Source: Arthrobacter sp. KBS0703 (GTDB lineage Bacteria; Actinomycetota; Actinomycetes; Actinomycetales; Micrococcaceae). Taken from it: 64,000 bases of DNA. The translations under genes were made by a program, and so were the position numbers. The notes below the pieces were generated by a model, which was not told where the DNA came from, made no database searches, and saw only the letters and a program-made list of their open reading frames with translations. How positions within the stretch are numbered: position 1 is the first letter of the stretch; each line of letters begins with the position of its first letter. The stretch is taken from NCBI RefSeq assembly GCF_002008315.2, contig NZ_MVDG02000001.1:3844001-3908000 (forward strand), read 5' to 3'. Positions 34,192-43,114 of the stretch are shown here, piece by piece.

Positions 34192-34546
34192 GTTTGTTCG
34201 GCCAAGCCGGCCAAAGGGCGGCGCAAAACGTTTCCTGCCCTTGGAGAAACCCGGATTCCTGATCCCCCAGCCTGAGGGGACGGTCATCCCCCAAGGGGGT
34301 TCAGCCCCCGCACGGGGTTGCTTTCTTGGAGAGTACGACGACGGCCTCCCATCCCCGCCATTGCGGCGAACAGGCGGCCACGCCGGGCCGCCGACCCACC
34401 CTCTATGTGGGGGGACCAGGGGTGCCGCCAAAATGGCGGCCGGAGGCGCTTGGACTCTCCAGGACGTACAGCGTTTCCCCAAGGGGGCCTCTTGATTCTG
34501 TGATTGTGCGTGAAGGTATCGCGCACCTCGGATCGATGAGGTCATC
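34192..34546 (+). other. 355-bp structured intergenic region, no gene
   Basis: Three small hairpins stand out: CCCCC-AA-GGGGG near 34287-34300, CCAC..GTGG at about 34396-34410 and GCCGCC-AAAAT-GGCGGC at 34424-34440. Open frames here have no similarity. It could be a long structured 5' leader of the secreted protein that follows, but it matches no RNA class I know. Confidence 0.45.
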
Positions 34547-36847
34547 ATGAAATCAGCACAGTACGAGCCGGGAGCGCACACTTCTCGCCCTCCTGGTGCC
34601 CGCAGGGCCGGAATCATTGCCACCGTTTCGGCCGTCATCTGCTCAACGTCCATGTTCGCCATTCCAGCCGCCGATGCGGCCGTCCCCACCTTCCCGGACA
34701 ACATCGTGGTCTTTCCCGACCGGGACTTTGTGACGATCGAGGGCTACCAGGACCACCTCGGTGAGACAGCAACGGTTGAGGTCACCCGGCCGGGCGTGGG
34801 AGTAGTCGGCTCCGCCAAGTCCGTGGTCGCCGCGGGAGACGTGGCGTTCGAAATCAACCACCCCGGCGGCGCCTGCTGGGGTGCCGGTACCGGCCTCAAC
34901 GTCACCCCCGACATCCTTCCCGGCGACGTCGTCTCCATCAAGTTCGGCACCGCGTCCGCCGGCGAAACAACGGTCCAGGACACCTACGTGACGGGTGACG
35001 CCGTACTCAGTGGCAGCACCGTCACCGTCAAGGGGCACATCGGAGCCGGCGTCAACCCGAACCAGATGGAGCAGCGCATCATTGAGCCCGCCCTGCGGGA
35101 CACCACCGTGGCACGACGCGACATCCGCGCAATCCCCGGCCCCCTGGCTCCTGCCCCCAAGGGCGGCTACACCTCGAGCCTGGAATACGTGGGCGATACC
35201 TTCACCGCCACCTACAACTTCGACGACGCCGCCACCGCTGAAATAGCTGCCAACGCCGGCCTCGGCGAGCGTGCCATGGCGTGGGAATTTGAGGACGCGG
35301 ACGCCAACCGCCAGGGCCTGACCATCGCAGAGTACGGCGAGCCCGGCGGCCCCGGCATGGGCGGCTGCCCCAACGGACCCCGTCAGTCCGGCCCTGTGGC
35401 CCCCACCAACATCGCTGCCGCCAAGGTATCCGGCGGACTGAAGCTCACCTGGTCGCCGGCACAGGCCGTTCCCGGCACTCCGGCCATCACCGGCTACCGC
35501 GCCATTGCCGTTGGCAAGACCGCGGGCCAGAACGGCACAGGCACCGAGCAGGTGGAAATCGGCAAGCGGATCACCGGCCAGGGCTCCACCGGCACCACCA
35601 TCACCGGCCTCTCCGCCACTGAAGAGTATGACGTCTACGTGGTTGGCCTGAGCAGCTCCGGGGAGACCTTCCCTGCTGCGCACGCGGTTCCGGAGACGGA
35701 CACCACCGCGCCTACGGTGACTGCCTCGCCCAACGGGGCAACGTCCCCCACCGCCCAGAAGGTGACGCTCACCGCCAGCGAACCTGGCGCCCAGATCTAC
35801 TACACCCTGGACGGGTCTCCGGTCGTTCTTTCGGGCGGCGTCCTTTCCGACGCTGCAGTGCTCTACACGGGGCCGATGGACGTCGCCCAGACCAGCACGC
35901 TGTCATTCGTTGCCATTGATCCCTCCGGCAACGTGTCCCAGTCCGGACTGGCCACATTCACCATCACCAACGATCCCGTGCCGGCAGCGCCGGTCATCAC
36001 CTCAGCCACTGCAGCCCAAGGGACGGCCAGCCTGACCTGGACCGCACCGGATCCGGGCGCGGCGGGACTCACCATCACCGGCTACAGTGTCCAGGCCTAC
36101 ACTGCTGACGGCGCGGCGTTCGGCGCCCCCAAGACGGTGGCCGGCGACGTCACCACCCTGGTCTATGACGGCCTCAGTGGTGACACCGCCTACACGTTCA
36201 CGGTCAGGGCCAGCAACATCAACGGCACCGGGCCCGAATCGGCCAAGACGGCTTCCGTGACAGTCCAGGGTGCATTGGTAGCGGTAGCCGGTCCGGATCA
36301 GACAGTAGTCCGGCGCACCACCGCCACTCCGGTCACCTTGGACGGCACCGGTTCCACAACAACCGGCGCCACCTACCAGTGGGAGCAGGTCCTGGCCTCG
36401 CCCACCGATCCCAACAAGGTCACGCTGACCGGCACCACCACACTGAAGCCCACGTTCAGCCTTCCGGTCTTCCAGTACCCGATGACCAACAGCCCGCTCA
36501 CCTTCAGGCTGACGGTCACCGCAGGCACCGACGTCCGGACCGACGAGGTCAAGGTGACGCCAGTGCCGGACCGTGTGACCATCAGCTCGGCGCAGTGGAA
36601 GACCGGCGATCTCCGGATCATCGGCACCAGCAGCGTGGTTGGCGGCGTCATCACCGTCCACTCAGGCAGCCTGACCGGCCCCGTCCTGGGACGTGTTACC
36701 GTCACCGCAGCCGTGGCGCCGGCAACCGGCGGCGACTACACCCTCCGGCTGCGCAACGCCGCCGCCGGCGCGACCAACCCCGGTACCGTCTGGATTGAGT
36801 CCAGCGTTGGCGGCACCGCGGGACCCGCCACCGTGGTGAACAAATAG
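34547..36847 (+). CDS. Large secreted protein with fibronectin type III and chitobiase-like domains
   Basis: A 766-residue exported protein. A signal peptide ends near IPAADAAV at about residue 45. Residues 45-285 form an unrecognised domain with two cysteines (GGACWG, GGCPNG). A fibronectin type III domain covers about 287-385 (APTNIAAAKVSGGLKLTWSPAQ). Residues 386-480 resemble the chitobiase C-terminal beta-sandwich (GAQIYYTLDGSPVV, LSFVAIDPSGNVS). A second fibronectin domain spans 482-575, followed by a PKD-like region (AVAGPDQTVVRRTTATPVTLDG). No catalytic domain or sortase motif is seen. Adhesion or polymer binding is a plausible role. GAGGTC precedes the ATG. Confidence 0.82.
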   Translation: MKSAQYEPGAHTSRPPGARRAGIIATVSAVICSTSMFAIPAADAAVPTFPDNIVVFPDRDFVTIEGYQDHLGETATVEVTRPGVGVVGSAKSVVAAGDVAFEINHPGGACWGAGTGLNVTPDILPGDVVSIKFGTASAGETTVQDTYVTGDAVLSGSTVTVKGHIGAGVNPNQMEQRIIEPALRDTTVARRDIRAIPGPLAPAPKGGYTSSLEYVGDTFTATYNFDDAATAEIAANAGLGERAMAWEFEDADANRQGLTIAEYGEPGGPGMGGCPNGPRQSGPVAPTNIAAAKVSGGLKLTWSPAQAVPGTPAITGYRAIAVGKTAGQNGTGTEQVEIGKRITGQGSTGTTITGLSATEEYDVYVVGLSSSGETFPAAHAVPETDTTAPTVTASPNGATSPTAQKVTLTASEPGAQIYYTLDGSPVVLSGGVLSDAAVLYTGPMDVAQTSTLSFVAIDPSGNVSQSGLATFTITNDPVPAAPVITSATAAQGTASLTWTAPDPGAAGLTITGYSVQAYTADGAAFGAPKTVAGDVTTLVYDGLSGDTAYTFTVRASNINGTGPESAKTASVTVQGALVAVAGPDQTVVRRTTATPVTLDGTGSTTTGATYQWEQVLASPTDPNKVTLTGTTTLKPTFSLPVFQYPMTNSPLTFRLTVTAGTDVRTDEVKVTPVPDRVTISSAQWKTGDLRIIGTSSVVGGVITVHSGSLTGPVLGRVTVTAAVAPATGGDYTLRLRNAAAGATNPGTVWIESSVGGTAGPATVVNK

Positions 36848-37085
36848 GAGCTCCGGCCGCCTCAACGATCGCGGGTGACCCTGGATAATTCCACGAAGTT
36901 CCGCCACCAGTCCGGTGGCTGCAGGCACCAAGCAGGCAGCCGCCGGACTGCGTTGGGCCCGGGCACAGTCCGTACCTGGCACAGCAGCATCCCGCCGACT
37001 GACGCCACCGTCGATTCGCCATCAGCTGGCGTCCGTCATGAGAATGGGCAGCCAGCGCGCGGCTAGCCGTTCAGGGCCGGCTCTC

Positions 37086-37862
37086 TCAGGAGATCTGCAG
37101 GCCGCCGTTGATGTCGTACGTCGCGGCCGTGATGAAGCCGGCGTCCTCGCCCATCAGGAACACCATCAGCGCGGCGATGTCGCGGACCGAGCCGACCCTG
37201 CCCACCAGGATGTCAGCCGACATCGCGGCCTTGCGTTCCTCGGTCAGCGTGCCGCCCATGATGTCCGTGTCCACCGGGCCGGGGGCGATGCAGTTGACGG
37301 TGATGCCGTACTGGCCCATTTCCCGGGCCAGGGCGCGGGTGAACCCGATGATGGCGGCCTTCGAGGCGCTGTAGGCCACCTTGGAGTACGTGCCGCCGCC
37401 GCGCTGCGCCGAAATCGAGGAGACGCTGACGATCCTGCCGAGCTTGCGTTCGATCATCCCCCTGAGCACACGCTGGGTGACCAGGAACGTGCCCGTCATG
37501 TTGATTTTGAACACCCGCTCCCATGCTTCGAGCGTCTCGTCCATGAACTCCGTGGGCGAACTGATGCCGGCCAAGTTGGCCAGGGCCACAATCGGAGGCA
37601 GGGTCGACTCGACCTGGTCGATGGCCGCGTTCACGGTTGCCTGGTCCGAGACGTCAGCGCCCACGCCGAGGGCCCGGACGCCGTAGACGGAGGTGATGTC
37701 CTCCGCCGCCCGCTGCGCCGCGTCGCCGTCGATGTCCAGGATGCCCACCGACCAGCCCTCGCTGGCCAGCATTTCCGCCGTCGCGCGGCCAATGCCTCGC
37801 GGAGACGCGGCGCCGGTCAGCACCGCGGTCCGCTCGGCCGGGAACGTTTCGTGATGAGACAT
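37086..37862 (-). CDS. Short-chain dehydrogenase/reductase
   Basis: A 258-residue SDR. The cofactor motif is TGAASPRGIGRATAEML near residue 16, NLAG near 92, and the catalytic serine, tyrosine and lysine lie in SVSSIS, YSKVAYSASKAA near 140-165. The end GEDAGFITAATYDINGGLQIS is typical. The motif TGAASPRGIG with an aspartate after beta-2 (DIDGD) suggests NAD use. It starts 27 bp after an MFS transporter gene on the same strand, so it likely oxidises or reduces the imported sugar, sugar acid or polyol. Confidence 0.88.
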   Translation of the reverse strand: MSHHETFPAERTAVLTGAASPRGIGRATAEMLASEGWSVGILDIDGDAAQRAAEDITSVYGVRALGVGADVSDQATVNAAIDQVESTLPPIVALANLAGISSPTEFMDETLEAWERVFKINMTGTFLVTQRVLRGMIERKLGRIVSVSSISAQRGGGTYSKVAYSASKAAIIGFTRALAREMGQYGITVNCIAPGPVDTDIMGGTLTEERKAAMSADILVGRVGSVRDIAALMVFLMGEDAGFITAATYDINGGLQIS

Positions 37863-37889
37863 GTTCCTCAGCCCTTCGTCGCCTGGAGG

Positions 37890-39269
37890 TCAGTTCTTGA
37901 TGTCGAACTCGTCGGCGGCGACTGCTTCTTCACCGACCGTGGACGGCGTGCCCGGCTTCACGTGGCCCTCGGGGCGTTTGCGTGCGTAGAGGAAGGTGGC
38001 CACGGCCGTGATGCCGAGGCAGGCCGCGAGGAACACCAGGCCTGACCGGTTGTCGCCGGTGGCGTCGTTGAACAGCCCCACGGCGTACGGAGCCACGAAG
38101 CCGCCCAGGTTGCCCAGCGAGTTCACCATGGCCAGGCCGGCGGCGGCAGCCGCGCCCACCAGGGCCGTCGAGGGCATCGCCAGGAACGGCGCAATGGCCG
38201 AGTAGATGCCCATGGCGGCCAGCGTCAGGGCGGTCATGGCCAGGATCGCGTTGACCTGCACGAGGAAGCCGGCGGCCAGGAGGCCAACGGCCGCCATCAC
38301 CATGCTGATGCTGGCGTGCATGACCCGGTTGCCGGTGCGGTCGGAGCGGCGGCCCCAGAAGTACACGAAGACGGCCGCGATGGTGTACGGAATGGCCACG
38401 ATGAAGCCCACCTCCGTGGTGCTGAACTTGCCCAGAGCGGCAACGATGGTCGGCATCCACAGGCCCAGGCCGTAGATGCCGCAGACCAGTCCGAAGTACA
38501 GCGCGGAGTACGCGATGGTGCGCGGATCCTTGAGCCCGGCCAGGAAGTGGTGCGGCTGGCCCTTCTGTTTGTGGGCAAGTTCCTCGTCCATGGTCTTGGT
38601 CAGCCATTCGCGCTCGTCGTCGGCCAGCCAGTGCGCGTGGCTTGGGCGGTCGGTCATCAGGATCGGGGTAAGCAGGCCGAGGAGAATGGCCGGGATGCCC
38701 TCAATGATGTACAGCCACTGCCAGCCCTGCAGGCCCATGATCCCGTCCATCTGGAGGAGCAAGCCGGACACCGGAGCGCCCAGGGCGTTGGAAACCGGCT
38801 GAGCCAGGATGAAGATGCCCAGCACGGTGACACGCTGCGCCGCGGGGAACCACAGGGTCAGGAAGAACAGGATGGCCGGGAAGAACCCTGCCTCGGCAGC
38901 ACCCAGCAAAAACCGGACGATGTAGAAGGTTGTCTCACCGTTAACGAGGGCCATGGCCGTGGCGAAGATGCCCCACGAGATGAGGATGCGCGCGATCCAT
39001 TTCCGAGCACCGAACTTGTACATGCCGCCGTTGCTCGGAATTTCCAGCAGCGCGTAGCCCAGGAAGAAGATGCCGGCCCCGAGTCCGTACGCCGAGGCGC
39101 TGAGCCCGATGTCCGCACTCATGGTCAGCTTCGCGAAACCGACGTTGTTCCGGTCCAGGTAGGCAACGAAGTAGAGCAGGACGATGAGCGGCATGAGGCG
39201 TCCGCGCACTTTCCGCAGGGTTCTTTGACCCAGCTCGTCCAGCTGGTTCGCAGGATTGATGGAAGTCAT
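37890..39269 (-). CDS. MFS transporter, anion:cation symporter family
   Basis: A 459-residue major facilitator protein with twelve hydrophobic segments. YFVAYLDRNNVGFAKLTM near residue 32 and RFLLGAAEAGFFPAILFFLTLWFP near 118 are typical of the ACS family that carries organic acids such as tartrate, phthalate, hexuronates and galactonate. GAGGTGCACC precedes the ATG at 39269. It is the first gene of a pair with the SDR at 37086. The substrate is not evident; a carboxylated sugar or hydroxy acid is likely from family preference. Confidence 0.88.
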   Translation of the reverse strand: MTSINPANQLDELGQRTLRKVRGRLMPLIVLLYFVAYLDRNNVGFAKLTMSADIGLSASAYGLGAGIFFLGYALLEIPSNGGMYKFGARKWIARILISWGIFATAMALVNGETTFYIVRFLLGAAEAGFFPAILFFLTLWFPAAQRVTVLGIFILAQPVSNALGAPVSGLLLQMDGIMGLQGWQWLYIIEGIPAILLGLLTPILMTDRPSHAHWLADDEREWLTKTMDEELAHKQKGQPHHFLAGLKDPRTIAYSALYFGLVCGIYGLGLWMPTIVAALGKFSTTEVGFIVAIPYTIAAVFVYFWGRRSDRTGNRVMHASISMVMAAVGLLAAGFLVQVNAILAMTALTLAAMGIYSAIAPFLAMPSTALVGAAAAAGLAMVNSLGNLGGFVAPYAVGLFNDATGDNRSGLVFLAACLGITAVATFLYARKRPEGHVKPGTPSTVGEEAVAADEFDIKN

Positions 39270-39365
39270 GGTGCACCTCGCTTTAAGAAACGGGCCCGCC
39301 GGGGTTCCTCAGCGGAACAGTTAATGTTTACCACTCTGCAACCTAATAGTCACCATGCTTATCAA

Positions 39366-39380
39366 CTGCCGTTTCGGCAG
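39366..39380. other. Small hairpin between PHP gene and MFS operon
   Basis: CTGCCG-TTT-CGGCAG lies 35 bp past the PHP gene stop. On the minus strand only a short T-rich stretch (TTGATAA) follows, so it is at best a weak terminator. Confidence 0.35.
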
Positions 39381-39414
39381 GATTTTGGCGGAATTCCGGC
39401 GCGGTTAAGCCGTT

Positions 39415-40458
39415 TCAGCGTCCGGATTTCAGCCAGTCGAGCAACCGTTCCAGCGGCCAGGTGGTGATGATCCGTTCCGCCGGCACGCCGTTCAGTTCTG
39501 CGCGCTCCGCTCCGTATTGCAGGAAGTCGAGCTGGCCGGGGGCGTGCGCGTCACTGTCCACGCTGAAGAGGCAGCCGGCGTCGAGCGCCAGCTGCATGAG
39601 GTTGTCCGGTGGATCCTGCCGCTCGGGCCGGGAATTGATCTCGACGGCGACCCCGGCGTCCGCGCACGCCGCGAACACCCGCTCGGCGTCGAATTCTGAC
39701 TCCGGGCGGGTTCCGCGCGACCCCTGCAGCAGGCGGCCCGTGCAGTGGCCCAGCACATTGGTGTGCGGGTCGCTGATGCCGGCGAGCATCCTGTCCGTCA
39801 TGGTGCGGCGGTCGGAGCGGAGTTTGGAGTGTACGCTGGCCACCACCACATCCAGCCTGTCGAGCATCTCGGGGGCCTGGTCCAGCTCGCCGCTTTCCAG
39901 GATGTCCACCTCGATGCCGCTCAGCAGCGTGAAGCCTCCGGCGCCGTCCTCAGTCGCGTGAGCCTGCGCCGCGTTGACCCTGGCCACGACGTCGAGCTGC
40001 TCGCTGAGGCGCTCCGCGCTCAGCCCGTTCGCAATCTTGAGGTTCGGGGAATGGTCCGTCAGGGCAAGGTAATCGCGGCCCAGAAGCCGGGCGGCGTCAG
40101 CCATGAGTTCAATCGGCGACCCGCCGTCGGACCAGTCGCTGTGGCTGTGCAGATCGCCCCGGAGCAGCGGGCGCAGCCCGTTTCCGCCAGCGGCCAGGGG
40201 TTCCGCGCCGCTCTGCCTGAGCTTCTCCAGATAGTCGGGCACGGCGCCGTCCACCGCCTGCCGGATGACCTGGAACGTGGTGTCCCCGATACCCTTTGTC
40301 CGCTTCAGCCGGCCGTCCCGGGCCCGTTCGGCAACTTCGTCCGGGTCGAGGCCGCCGATGATGCCGGCCGCTTTGCGGAAGGCCTGGACCTTGAAGGTTG
40401 GCGCGGCTCCGCGCTCCAGCCAGAATGCGATCTCATTCAGGGCATCAACGGCATCCAT
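39415..40458 (-). CDS. PHP-domain phosphoesterase (PolX C-terminal-like)
   Basis: A 347-residue protein. Residues 1-80 form a helix-hairpin-helix-like region of the DNA polymerase X type (FKVQAFRKAAGIIGGL, RTKGIGDTTFQVIRQAV). Residues 95-340 are a PHP metal-dependent phosphoesterase with DLHSHSDWSDGG near 103, TDHSP near 134, the glutamate in SGIEVDIL and the distal histidine and aspartate in VASVHS and VDSDAH. It lacks the polymerase palm of PolX. A DNA-repair role is possible by resemblance. AGGGGAA lies before the ATG. Confidence 0.87.
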   Translation of the reverse strand: MDAVDALNEIAFWLERGAAPTFKVQAFRKAAGIIGGLDPDEVAERARDGRLKRTKGIGDTTFQVIRQAVDGAVPDYLEKLRQSGAEPLAAGGNGLRPLLRGDLHSHSDWSDGGSPIELMADAARLLGRDYLALTDHSPNLKIANGLSAERLSEQLDVVARVNAAQAHATEDGAGGFTLLSGIEVDILESGELDQAPEMLDRLDVVVASVHSKLRSDRRTMTDRMLAGISDPHTNVLGHCTGRLLQGSRGTRPESEFDAERVFAACADAGVAVEINSRPERQDPPDNLMQLALDAGCLFSVDSDAHAPGQLDFLQYGAERAELNGVPAERIITTWPLERLLDWLKSGR

Positions 40459-40502
40459 TCATTCCCCTTCCCTGCCGCTCCGGCGTCAAAATACAGCGGG
40501 CG

Positions 40503-40883
40503 TCAGTCCTGGTGCAGCTGGACGAAGTTGCCGCAGCCGTCGTCGAACACGGCCGAGATCCCGTACGGATTCTCGGACGGATCGCCCTGGAACCGGACGC
40601 CGGCCGCAGTGAGCCGCTGGTGCTCGGCCCGCACGTCAGGAACACCGAAAACGATGGCCGGGAGGCCGGCGTCGTGCAGTCCTTTCATGTATGCCGCCGC
40701 GATCGGGTTGTCACTCGGCTCCAGAAGGAGCCCCACGCTACCGGCGTCGGAACCGGGATCCTTGACGATGAACAGGTTGTGCTCCGGCATGGCCATGAGC
40801 GTTTCGAAGCCGAGAGTCTCCGTATAGAAGGAGTGGGCCGCGGCCGGGTCCTGGACGTGGATGCTGCACATCTTGAGTCGCAT
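40503..40883 (-). CDS. VOC-superfamily (glyoxalase/dioxygenase-like) protein
   Basis: A 126-residue single-domain VOC protein with the paired beta-alpha-beta-beta-beta units: MCSIHVQDPAAAHSFYTETLGF at the start and VPDVRAEHQRLTAAGVRFQG then AVFDDGCGNFVQLHQD at the end. The first metal-ligand position is a histidine in SIHV and the last a glutamine in VQLHQD, which may mean altered or no metal binding. I chose the ATG at 40883, since the upstream extension is arginine-rich filler; ATG at 40871 is possible. Function unknown. Confidence 0.82.
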   Translation of the reverse strand: MRLKMCSIHVQDPAAAHSFYTETLGFETLMAMPEHNLFIVKDPGSDAGSVGLLLEPSDNPIAAAYMKGLHDAGLPAIVFGVPDVRAEHQRLTAAGVRFQGDPSENPYGISAVFDDGCGNFVQLHQD

Positions 40884-41027
40884 GCGGCCTACGCTACGCC
40901 GCGCGGCGCCGGCTGCAAACTGCCCACACCGGCGGCGTCCCGCACCCATTGACCTGCGCGGCCGCAGGGGCTGCAATTAAGAACAGCCCGAATTACCGGG
41001 CAGGGCCCGTCGCTTGGAGGTGCTGTG

Positions 41028-41666
41028 GTGCCCGCCGTATCCGAAGCGGTCCCGCTGGGGCCGCTGCAGCTTGTCATCTGGGGCGCAGTGTTGATGGCCG
41101 CCGTTGCCTGCATGGTGGTCGCCGTCCGGCATCATGCCGGCAAGCCCGACGCCGATGGTTCAGACCCGCTGTTCTGGGACCTCTTCGGAGGCGCGGCAGT
41201 GATCGTCCCGGCGCTCCTCATTCCCGCGGTGGCGTCCCCGTTGGCCGGACTGGCCCTGACGGCGGTCGCCGTAGCGAGCGGCGTCGCCGCTTACCGCAGC
41301 AGCCCGCGGATCCTGGCCTGGCACGACTCCAGGCGCCGGCGGCGCCTGGACGCTCCCCGGCGGGAGTCCGCCGCCGAGGTCCACAACGCCGTCCTGAGCC
41401 GCTGGCGGCGCTACGAGCTGGATCCGGCGCTGGCCATCGGCTACCCGGACATGGCGGACGTTGCCCGTCCGGAAACCTCCGCGTTCGTGAAGGCGATGCG
41501 GGAGGCGGAGCTCCTGAGGGCGTCGTCAGATCCCGGATACGCGCCGGCCGTTGCCCGGCTCGAGCTCGCCCTGGGCCGTGCCGAGAACGCGGCAGGCGTC
41601 CCGGGCTGCGGCGGAGGGCTTTCACAGGTACGGCACAGCAGCGCCGAAGCCGCACCACAAGCGTGA
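41028..41666 (+). CDS. Small membrane protein of unknown function
   Basis: A 212-residue protein with two hydrophobic segments, about residues 10-32 (QLVIWGAVLMAAVACMVVAV) and 53-90 (a double helix region), then an arginine-rich stretch (WHDSRRRRRLDAPRRES) and a soluble helical C-terminus. The second of two adjacent GTG codons (41028) is preferred since GGAGG lies seven bases before it. No family is recognised. It precedes the broken PepSY-like gene on the same strand by 73 bp. Confidence 0.65.
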   Translation: MPAVSEAVPLGPLQLVIWGAVLMAAVACMVVAVRHHAGKPDADGSDPLFWDLFGGAAVIVPALLIPAVASPLAGLALTAVAVASGVAAYRSSPRILAWHDSRRRRRLDAPRRESAAEVHNAVLSRWRRYELDPALAIGYPDMADVARPETSAFVKAMREAELLRASSDPGYAPAVARLELALGRAENAAGVPGCGGGLSQVRHSSAEAAPQA

Positions 41667-41739
41667 ATCGGATCATTTTCCTAGGCCGCAGGAGCGGCCG
41701 GCCCGGCCATCCGCCGGGTCCGGAGAATAGGAGATTCAC

Positions 41740-42060
41740 ATGTCCAGGATCAACAAGATGACGGCAGGCATCATCCTTGCCGCGGCGGTGGGAGGCGGTG
41801 CCATCGGCGCAAGACGGAGGAGATCCTGACGGGCGACACCGCCACCAAGGTCGAAGCCGCCGTCAAGGCGGCCCAGCCCGGCACCACCATCGAACGGATG
41901 GAGACCGACGCCGACGGCGCCACCTACGAAGCCCACATCACCAAGGCGGACGGCACCCGGGCCACAGTCCTGCTGGACGCCAACTTCAAGGTGACGGGCA
42001 CGGAGGAAGGTCGCGGCGGCGCCGGGGCAGCAGGGCTTCGACGACGCTGCCAGCAGCTAA
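41740..42060 (+). pseudogene. Broken PepSY-like exported protein (two frame changes)
   Basis: It begins MSRINKMTAGIILAAAVGGGAIGA, an export signal, after AGGAGA. The frame then changes at about 41808-41811, and the middle reads KTEEILTGDTATKVEAAVK, followed by a DADGATYEAHITKADGTRATVLL segment typical of PepSY domains. A second change near 42010 returns to the first frame, where the natural-looking end APGQQGFDDAASS precedes a TAA at 42058. A linker normally lies between signal and domain, so bases are probably missing at the first break. Either a decayed gene or base-level assembly errors; given the adapters elsewhere, errors are a real possibility. Confidence 0.7.
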
Positions 42061-42068
42061 GTTCCAAG

Positions 42069-42131
42069 CAACGCGGGGTCATTCCCGGCCCCATCCGGGC
42101 CGTCCATTGGGCGGCATGTGACCCCGCGTTG
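42069..42131. repeat. 63-bp palindromic repeat, copy 1
   Basis: Bounded by perfect 13-bp inverted repeats CAACGCGGGGTCA and TGACCCCGCGTTG, with a GC-rich inner part containing CCCCATCCGG. The same length, ends and inner motif recur at 49726-49788. It starts 8 bp after a stop codon. Confidence 0.85.
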
Positions 42132-42156
42132 TGGGGCGGTCTATGCGCCGGCCGGG

Positions 42157-42417
42157 CTAGGCGCCGGCCGCGTCCTCGAGGGTTGAGGGAGCGAACAAGG
42201 CGGCGGCCACGTCCTCCCGAAGGAAGTAACTCCGGTGTTCCAGCGGTTGCAGGCTGCCGCGCACGACGTAATAGCCCCTGCCTTCGCCGGGCCCGCCCGC
42301 GGCGCGGTCGATCGCATCGATCAGGCCCTGGTCCAGCGGGGAATCAGGCCCGCGGTCCTGCAGCAAGGCAAGGTCCTCCGGCAGCAGTGAACTGATCATT
42401 CCGTGGATATCCGGCAT
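42157..42417 (-). CDS. Small protein of unknown function (86 residues)
   Basis: Starts at an ATG preceded by AAAGGATGCGGAC. The sequence MPDIHGMISSLLPEDLALLQ and GRGYYVVRGSLQPLEHRSYFLREDV is soluble, acidic and has no signal peptide. No family is recognised. The upstream open frame to 42582 overlaps the divergent SRPBCC start and is not used. Confidence 0.6.
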   Translation of the reverse strand: MPDIHGMISSLLPEDLALLQDRGPDSPLDQGLIDAIDRAAGGPGEGRGYYVVRGSLQPLEHRSYFLREDVAAALFAPSTLEDAAGA

Positions 42418-42580
42418 GTCCGCATCCTTTGTCTCGGCAACGCTCCGCTGTGGTGACGTCCCCCCCGTCGGGCGGAACCGGGTGACTATTTCCCGGTTCA
42501 TCCACCCCGATTGTAAGTGCCCGGCAACGGCGCGGCCAGACCTCCTCCCGGCGGCCCGGATCCGGCCGTAGGATGGGCCC

Positions 42581-43048
42581 ATGTCAACCTATTCGGTCAC
42601 TCGCAGTGCCCTCATCCCCGCCCCCGCCAAGGACGTGTTCCCGCTGGTCAACAACTTCCATGAATGGACCAAATGGTCGCCGTGGGAAGCCGTGGACCCC
42701 GCGCTGAACCGCACCTACTCGGGCCCGGAGTCAGGCGTGGGCGCGAAGTACGCCTGGAGCGGCAACCGCAAGGCCGGCGCAGGCAACATGGAGATCGTCG
42801 GCTCGCAGGAACCGGACAACGTCAACATCCGGCTGGAATTCACCAAGCCGTTCCCGGGCGTCAACCCCACCACCTTCACGCTCGTTCCCGAGGGCACCGG
42901 CACGCGCGTCACCTGGACCATGACCGGCGAGCACAAGGGCATCGGCAAGGTGTTCGGCCTGTTCATGAACATGGACAAGATGGTGGGCGGGGACTTCGAA
43001 AAGGGCCTGGCCTCCCTGGGTGCCGCTGCGGCTTCGCGCACGGCCTAG
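42581..43048 (+). CDS. SRPBCC-family protein (START-like ligand-binding fold)
   Basis: A 155-residue protein with the polyketide-cyclase/START pattern: TRSALIPAPAKDVFPLVNNFHEWTKWSPWE at the start, a central beta region (YAWSGNRKAGAGNMEIV) and GTRVTWTMTGEHKGIGKVFGLFMNMDKMVGGDFEKGLASL forming the long C-terminal helix. Such proteins bind small hydrophobic molecules or act as cyclases. AGGATGG precedes the ATG. The gene converges with the FAH-family gene, with a strong hairpin between them. Confidence 0.87.
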   Translation: MSTYSVTRSALIPAPAKDVFPLVNNFHEWTKWSPWEAVDPALNRTYSGPESGVGAKYAWSGNRKAGAGNMEIVGSQEPDNVNIRLEFTKPFPGVNPTTFTLVPEGTGTRVTWTMTGEHKGIGKVFGLFMNMDKMVGGDFEKGLASLGAAAASRTA

Positions 43049-43063
43049 GAACGCATGGGGTGG

Positions 43064-43093
43064 TCCGGCACGCCCCCCAACGGGCGTGCCGGA
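43064..43093. terminator. Bidirectional hairpin between convergent genes
   Basis: TCCGGCACGCCC pairs perfectly over 12 bp with GGGCGTGCCGGA around a six-base loop, 16 bp after one stop and 22 bp before the other. Confidence 0.7.
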
Positions 43094-43114
43094 TCACCGG
43101 TATCGGCGCAAACG

